Origin: Dehalococcoidia bacterium | Lineage (GTDB): Bacteria; Chloroflexota; Dehalococcoidia; Dehalococcoidales; UBA1222 | Direction of reading: 5' to 3' | NCBI GenBank assembly: GCA_009783135.1 | Contig: WRHS01000052.1 | Coordinates: 1-8,018 of the forward strand | Length of the DNA stretch: 8,018 bases | Shown: positions 5,971 to 8,018 of the stretch, piece by piece | Numbering within the stretch: position 1 is the first letter of the stretch | Layout of the letters: each line of letters opens with the position of its first letter | Notes under the pieces: model-generated | The model's input: the letters and a program-made list of their open reading frames with translations, nothing else | What the model was told of the DNA's origin: nothing | The model's database searches: none | Program-made: the position numbers and the translations under genes

Positions 5971-7164
5971 CTAACGATGTTGCTCCGTGATTTTATACAG
6001 TGCTTTTTGCAGTATGCATAATGCCTTGTTAATATCCGCCGGTTGCACGATGAGGGGCGGGATAAACCGCAATATGTTAGGCTTGAGATTGTTTACCAAA
6101 AGTCCCATATCCAGGCACGCCAGTGCCACATCTTTGGCAATGTCCTGATTAAACTGCAATGCCAGTAGCAGCCCTTTGCCGCGCATGTCAACAATGCACT
6201 GGAATTCCTGCTGCAATTTTTTAAGCCCACCGAGCATTAATTCACCCATGTTACGGGCATGGGCCGGTAAATCGTGTTTTATAATATATTCCAGTACGGC
6301 ACAGCTTGCTGCGCATGCCAGCGCGTTACCGCCAAAGGTGGTGCCATGCTCGCCTTTGGCGAAGACGGATGCTTTTTCGGTAGCCAGCACTGCACCGATC
6401 GGCACGCCTCCTGCCAAACCTTTGGCTAAAGCGATTACGTCGGGTATTACGCCGCACTGCTGATAGGCGAAAAGGGTACCGCAGCGCCCAACTCCTGTCT
6501 GAACCTCATCCAGTATAAGCAACAGGTTCTTTTCATCGCACCATTGCCGTACCTGTTTGATGTAATCGGTTTGAGGAACATTGACCCCGCCTTCGCCTTG
6601 TATTACCTCAAGTAACACGGCACATGTTTTTTCGGTGGTGGCCTCTTTGATGGCGCTGATATCGTCAAAAGGTACATTTATAAAACCTGTCGGCAAAGGC
6701 TCATACGGATGCTGGAATTTGGGCTGACCGGTGGCAGCCACCATGGATAATGTGCGTCCATGGAATGAATTTTTGGCCGATATGACCTCGTACGCGCCGC
6801 TTAAGTTGATATGTCCCCAACGTCTTGCCAGCTTGACGGCTCCCTCTACTGCTTCCGCACCGGAATTGGCGAAGAAAGCGCGCTGCATGTCGCTGTTTTT
6901 CAACAAAAGCCTTGCCAGTTTGAGTTGCGGCGTGGTATAGAACAGATTCGACGTGTGGAATAACTTATGCGACTGACGATTTATGGCCTTAACCAGCACC
7001 GGATGGCAATGCCCCAGACTCAAAACTGCGATGCCGCCTACGAAATCAAGGTAGCGCTTGCCTTTGTCATCGCGCACGTACATTCCCCGTCCCTTTACCA
7101 GCGTAACGGGCAAACGCTCAAAAACCTGCATAAAATCTTTTTGTTCTATTTCTGTCCAGTTCAT
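5971..7164 (-). CDS. argD: Acetylornithine aminotransferase
   Basis: A 397-residue class III PLP-dependent aminotransferase that converts N-acetylglutamate semialdehyde to N-acetylornithine using glutamate. Numbered from the chosen start: NSGAEAVEGAVKLAR at 100-114 (cofactor phosphate region), HGRTL at 135-139, EVIQGEGGVN at 186-195, ILDEVQTGVGR at 217-227 with the pyridine-nitrogen Asp219, and ALAKGLAGGVPIGA at 245-258 with the Schiff-base lysine Lys248. GTTFGGNALACAA follows at 274-286. The frame is open 20 codons further, to 7224. However, ATG 7164-7162 has GGGAG at 7178-7174 with a 9-nt spacer, overlaps the argB TGA in an ATGA junction, and gives the normal N-terminus, so it is the better start. 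Related enzymes also act on succinylornithine or GABA, but the arginine operon context settles the role. Confidence 0.95.
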   Translation of the reverse strand: MNWTEIEQKDFMQVFERLPVTLVKGRGMYVRDDKGKRYLDFVGGIAVLSLGHCHPVLVKAINRQSHKLFHTSNLFYTTPQLKLARLLLKNSDMQRAFFANSGAEAVEGAVKLARRWGHINLSGAYEVISAKNSFHGRTLSMVAATGQPKFQHPYEPLPTGFINVPFDDISAIKEATTEKTCAVLLEVIQGEGGVNVPQTDYIKQVRQWCDEKNLLLILDEVQTGVGRCGTLFAYQQCGVIPDVIALAKGLAGGVPIGAVLATEKASVFAKGEHGTTFGGNALACAASCAVLEYIIKHDLPAHARNMGELMLGGLKKLQQEFQCIVDMRGKGLLLALQFNQDIAKDVALACLDMGLLVNNLKPNILRFIPPLIVQPADINKALCILQKALYKITEQHR

Positions 7165-7970
7165 TTTATAGAACTCCCGGAAGCACTGATTGTGCTTCCC
7201 TGAATGTCGTTTTCTATGGCGCAAAGGATGGCTCCATTGCTACGACCATCTACAATGCGGCAAATAACCCCCGCATTCGCTGCGCGCAAACAAGCGTGCA
7301 ACTTCGGTATCATACCGCCAAAAGCAACGCCGGATGACAATATAGCTTGTGCTTGTTTGACATCCAAATGACTTATGGTATTTCCTTCAGCATCTTTAAT
7401 GCCATTCACGTCGGTGAGAAGCACAAAAAAATCAGCCTGCATGGCAGCTGCGATTTCACCGGCGACGGCATCACCATTGATATTGAGCAGCAGCGGTGTG
7501 TCTGCAGCATTGCTGTTTGAGTTGGCGCTTACAGGGGACACGACCGGCACGAAATTTTCCTGCAGTAATGTGTCTAACACTGATGTATTAACTCGTAACA
7601 CATCCCCGATATAGCCCATGTTGCCGTCGCGCATTTTACCTTGGATTAAACCACCATCTATACCGCTTATTCCGACTGCGTTAACCCCGGCGGCGCGGAA
7701 ATAGGCGGTGGTTTCCTTGTTAGCCAACCCGCTCAGCACGGCTGTTACAACATCTAAGGACGCTCTGTCAGTAATGCGCTCGCCCTGGTAAAACTCGCTT
7801 TTTATGCCCTGCACGGCTATCCATTGCGTGATTAGTTTCCCGCCGCCGTGCACTACCACTACGCGCCAGCCGCCACGCACCAGTTCCAGTACGTCACGTA
7901 CGGCTGCGTCGTTACTGTCAATTACCGAGCCGCCAAGCTTAAGAACAACCAGTTTTTGCGGTGCTTTCAC
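7161..7970 (-). CDS. argB: Acetylglutamate kinase
   Basis: A 269-residue amino acid kinase family enzyme that phosphorylates N-acetylglutamate with ATP. Motifs are VLKLGGSVI (9-17, with catalytic Lys11), VVVHGGGKLI (38-47), RITDRASLDVV (65-75), the acetylglutamate-binding NINGDAVAGEIAAA (163-176), LLTDVNGI (184-191), and GGMIPKL (218-224, with Lys223). The start is GTG at 7970-7968 with AAGGA at 7982-7978 and a 7-nt spacer. The codon just before it is an in-frame TAG, so the N-terminus cannot be longer. The protein therefore begins right at the first beta strand, like the arginine-insensitive E. coli enzyme, and lacks the N-terminal helix of arginine-inhibited hexameric forms. The last codons contain the argD ribosome binding site, and the TGA overlaps the argD ATG. 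Confidence 0.96.
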   Translation of the reverse strand: MKAPQKLVVLKLGGSVIDSNDAAVRDVLELVRGGWRVVVVHGGGKLITQWIAVQGIKSEFYQGERITDRASLDVVTAVLSGLANKETTAYFRAAGVNAVGISGIDGGLIQGKMRDGNMGYIGDVLRVNTSVLDTLLQENFVPVVSPVSANSNSNAADTPLLLNINGDAVAGEIAAAMQADFFVLLTDVNGIKDAEGNTISHLDVKQAQAILSSGVAFGGMIPKLHACLRAANAGVICRIVDGRSNGAILCAIENDIQGSTISASGSSIK

Positions 7971-7985
7971 CTAATATTCCTTTTT

Positions 7986-8018
7986 TCAGGTAGTATAGTC
8001 TGCATTGATGGCCACATA
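7986..8018 (-). CDS. argJ: Glutamate N-acetyltransferase, C-terminal end (partial)
   Basis: An open frame enters from the right edge and ends at TGA 7988-7986, giving the last ten residues YVAINADYTT. This closely resembles the conserved C-terminus of ArgJ proteins (typically YVxINADYRx). It sits 15 nt upstream of argB, the usual place for argJ in argCJBD operons. ArgJ transfers the acetyl group from N-acetylornithine to glutamate and so recycles acetyl groups. Some ArgJ enzymes also use acetyl-CoA; ten residues cannot tell which form this is. The evidence is short but agrees with the context. Confidence 0.8.
   Translation of the reverse strand, partial: YVAINADYTT

Noticed and set aside
7165..7224. 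An upstream in-frame start for argD giving 20 extra residues
   Set aside because: It would lie inside argB, the added residues do not look like the family N-terminus, and the ATG at 7164 has a good ribosome binding site and forms a classic ATGA overlap.

Overview
The window is an ordinary, tightly packed bacterial chromosome segment with about 96% of its length in genes, near-balanced base composition and no mobile element, CRISPR array, tRNA or rRNA. The protein sequences, most clearly ArgG and the four-cysteine ribosomal protein L28, read like those of Chloroflexota, perhaps Dehalococcoidia. That assignment is a judgement from pattern memory with moderate-to-low confidence. No search was possible.

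Layout. Positions 1-2820 (minus strand) hold a lipid-linked operon: a fatty acid kinase FakA-like protein (2820-1174), a DegV/FakB-like protein (1156-317), and a second DegV/FakB-like protein that runs off the left edge (314-1). Positions 2821-2966 are a compact divergent control region. The -35 element of the fakA-side promoter and that of the rpmB-side promoter fall on the same heptamer. Positions 2967-3155 (plus strand) hold rpmB (ribosomal protein L28), followed by a clear intrinsic terminator at 3178-3215. Positions 3297-8018 (minus strand) are an arginine biosynthesis operon. In transcription order it runs argJ (only the last ten codons), argB, argD, argG, argH. It converges on rpmB.

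How the genes work together. ArgJ makes N-acetylglutamate by recycling the acetyl group, ArgB phosphorylates it, ArgD transaminates the semialdehyde to N-acetylornithine, and ArgG and ArgH turn citrulline into arginine. Two steps are not in the window. The ArgC reductase may lie upstream beyond the right edge. Ornithine carbamoyltransferase (ArgF) is absent between argD and argG. The junctions are very tight: 15 nt for argJ/argB, a 4-nt ATGA overlap for argB/argD, and directly abutting stop and start codons for argG/argH. Only argD/argG has a real gap (67 nt), and it contains a perfect hairpin. In the other operon, FakA would transfer phosphate from ATP to a fatty acid held by a FakB protein, giving acyl-phosphate for phospholipid synthesis. 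Two adjacent FakB-type carriers suggest two ligand specificities.

I found no convincing undescribed system. The points most worth a second look are the unusual ligand-site residues of the first DegV protein, the shared -35 element, and an ArgB that cannot carry the N-terminal helix of arginine-inhibited enzymes although the operon has argJ.
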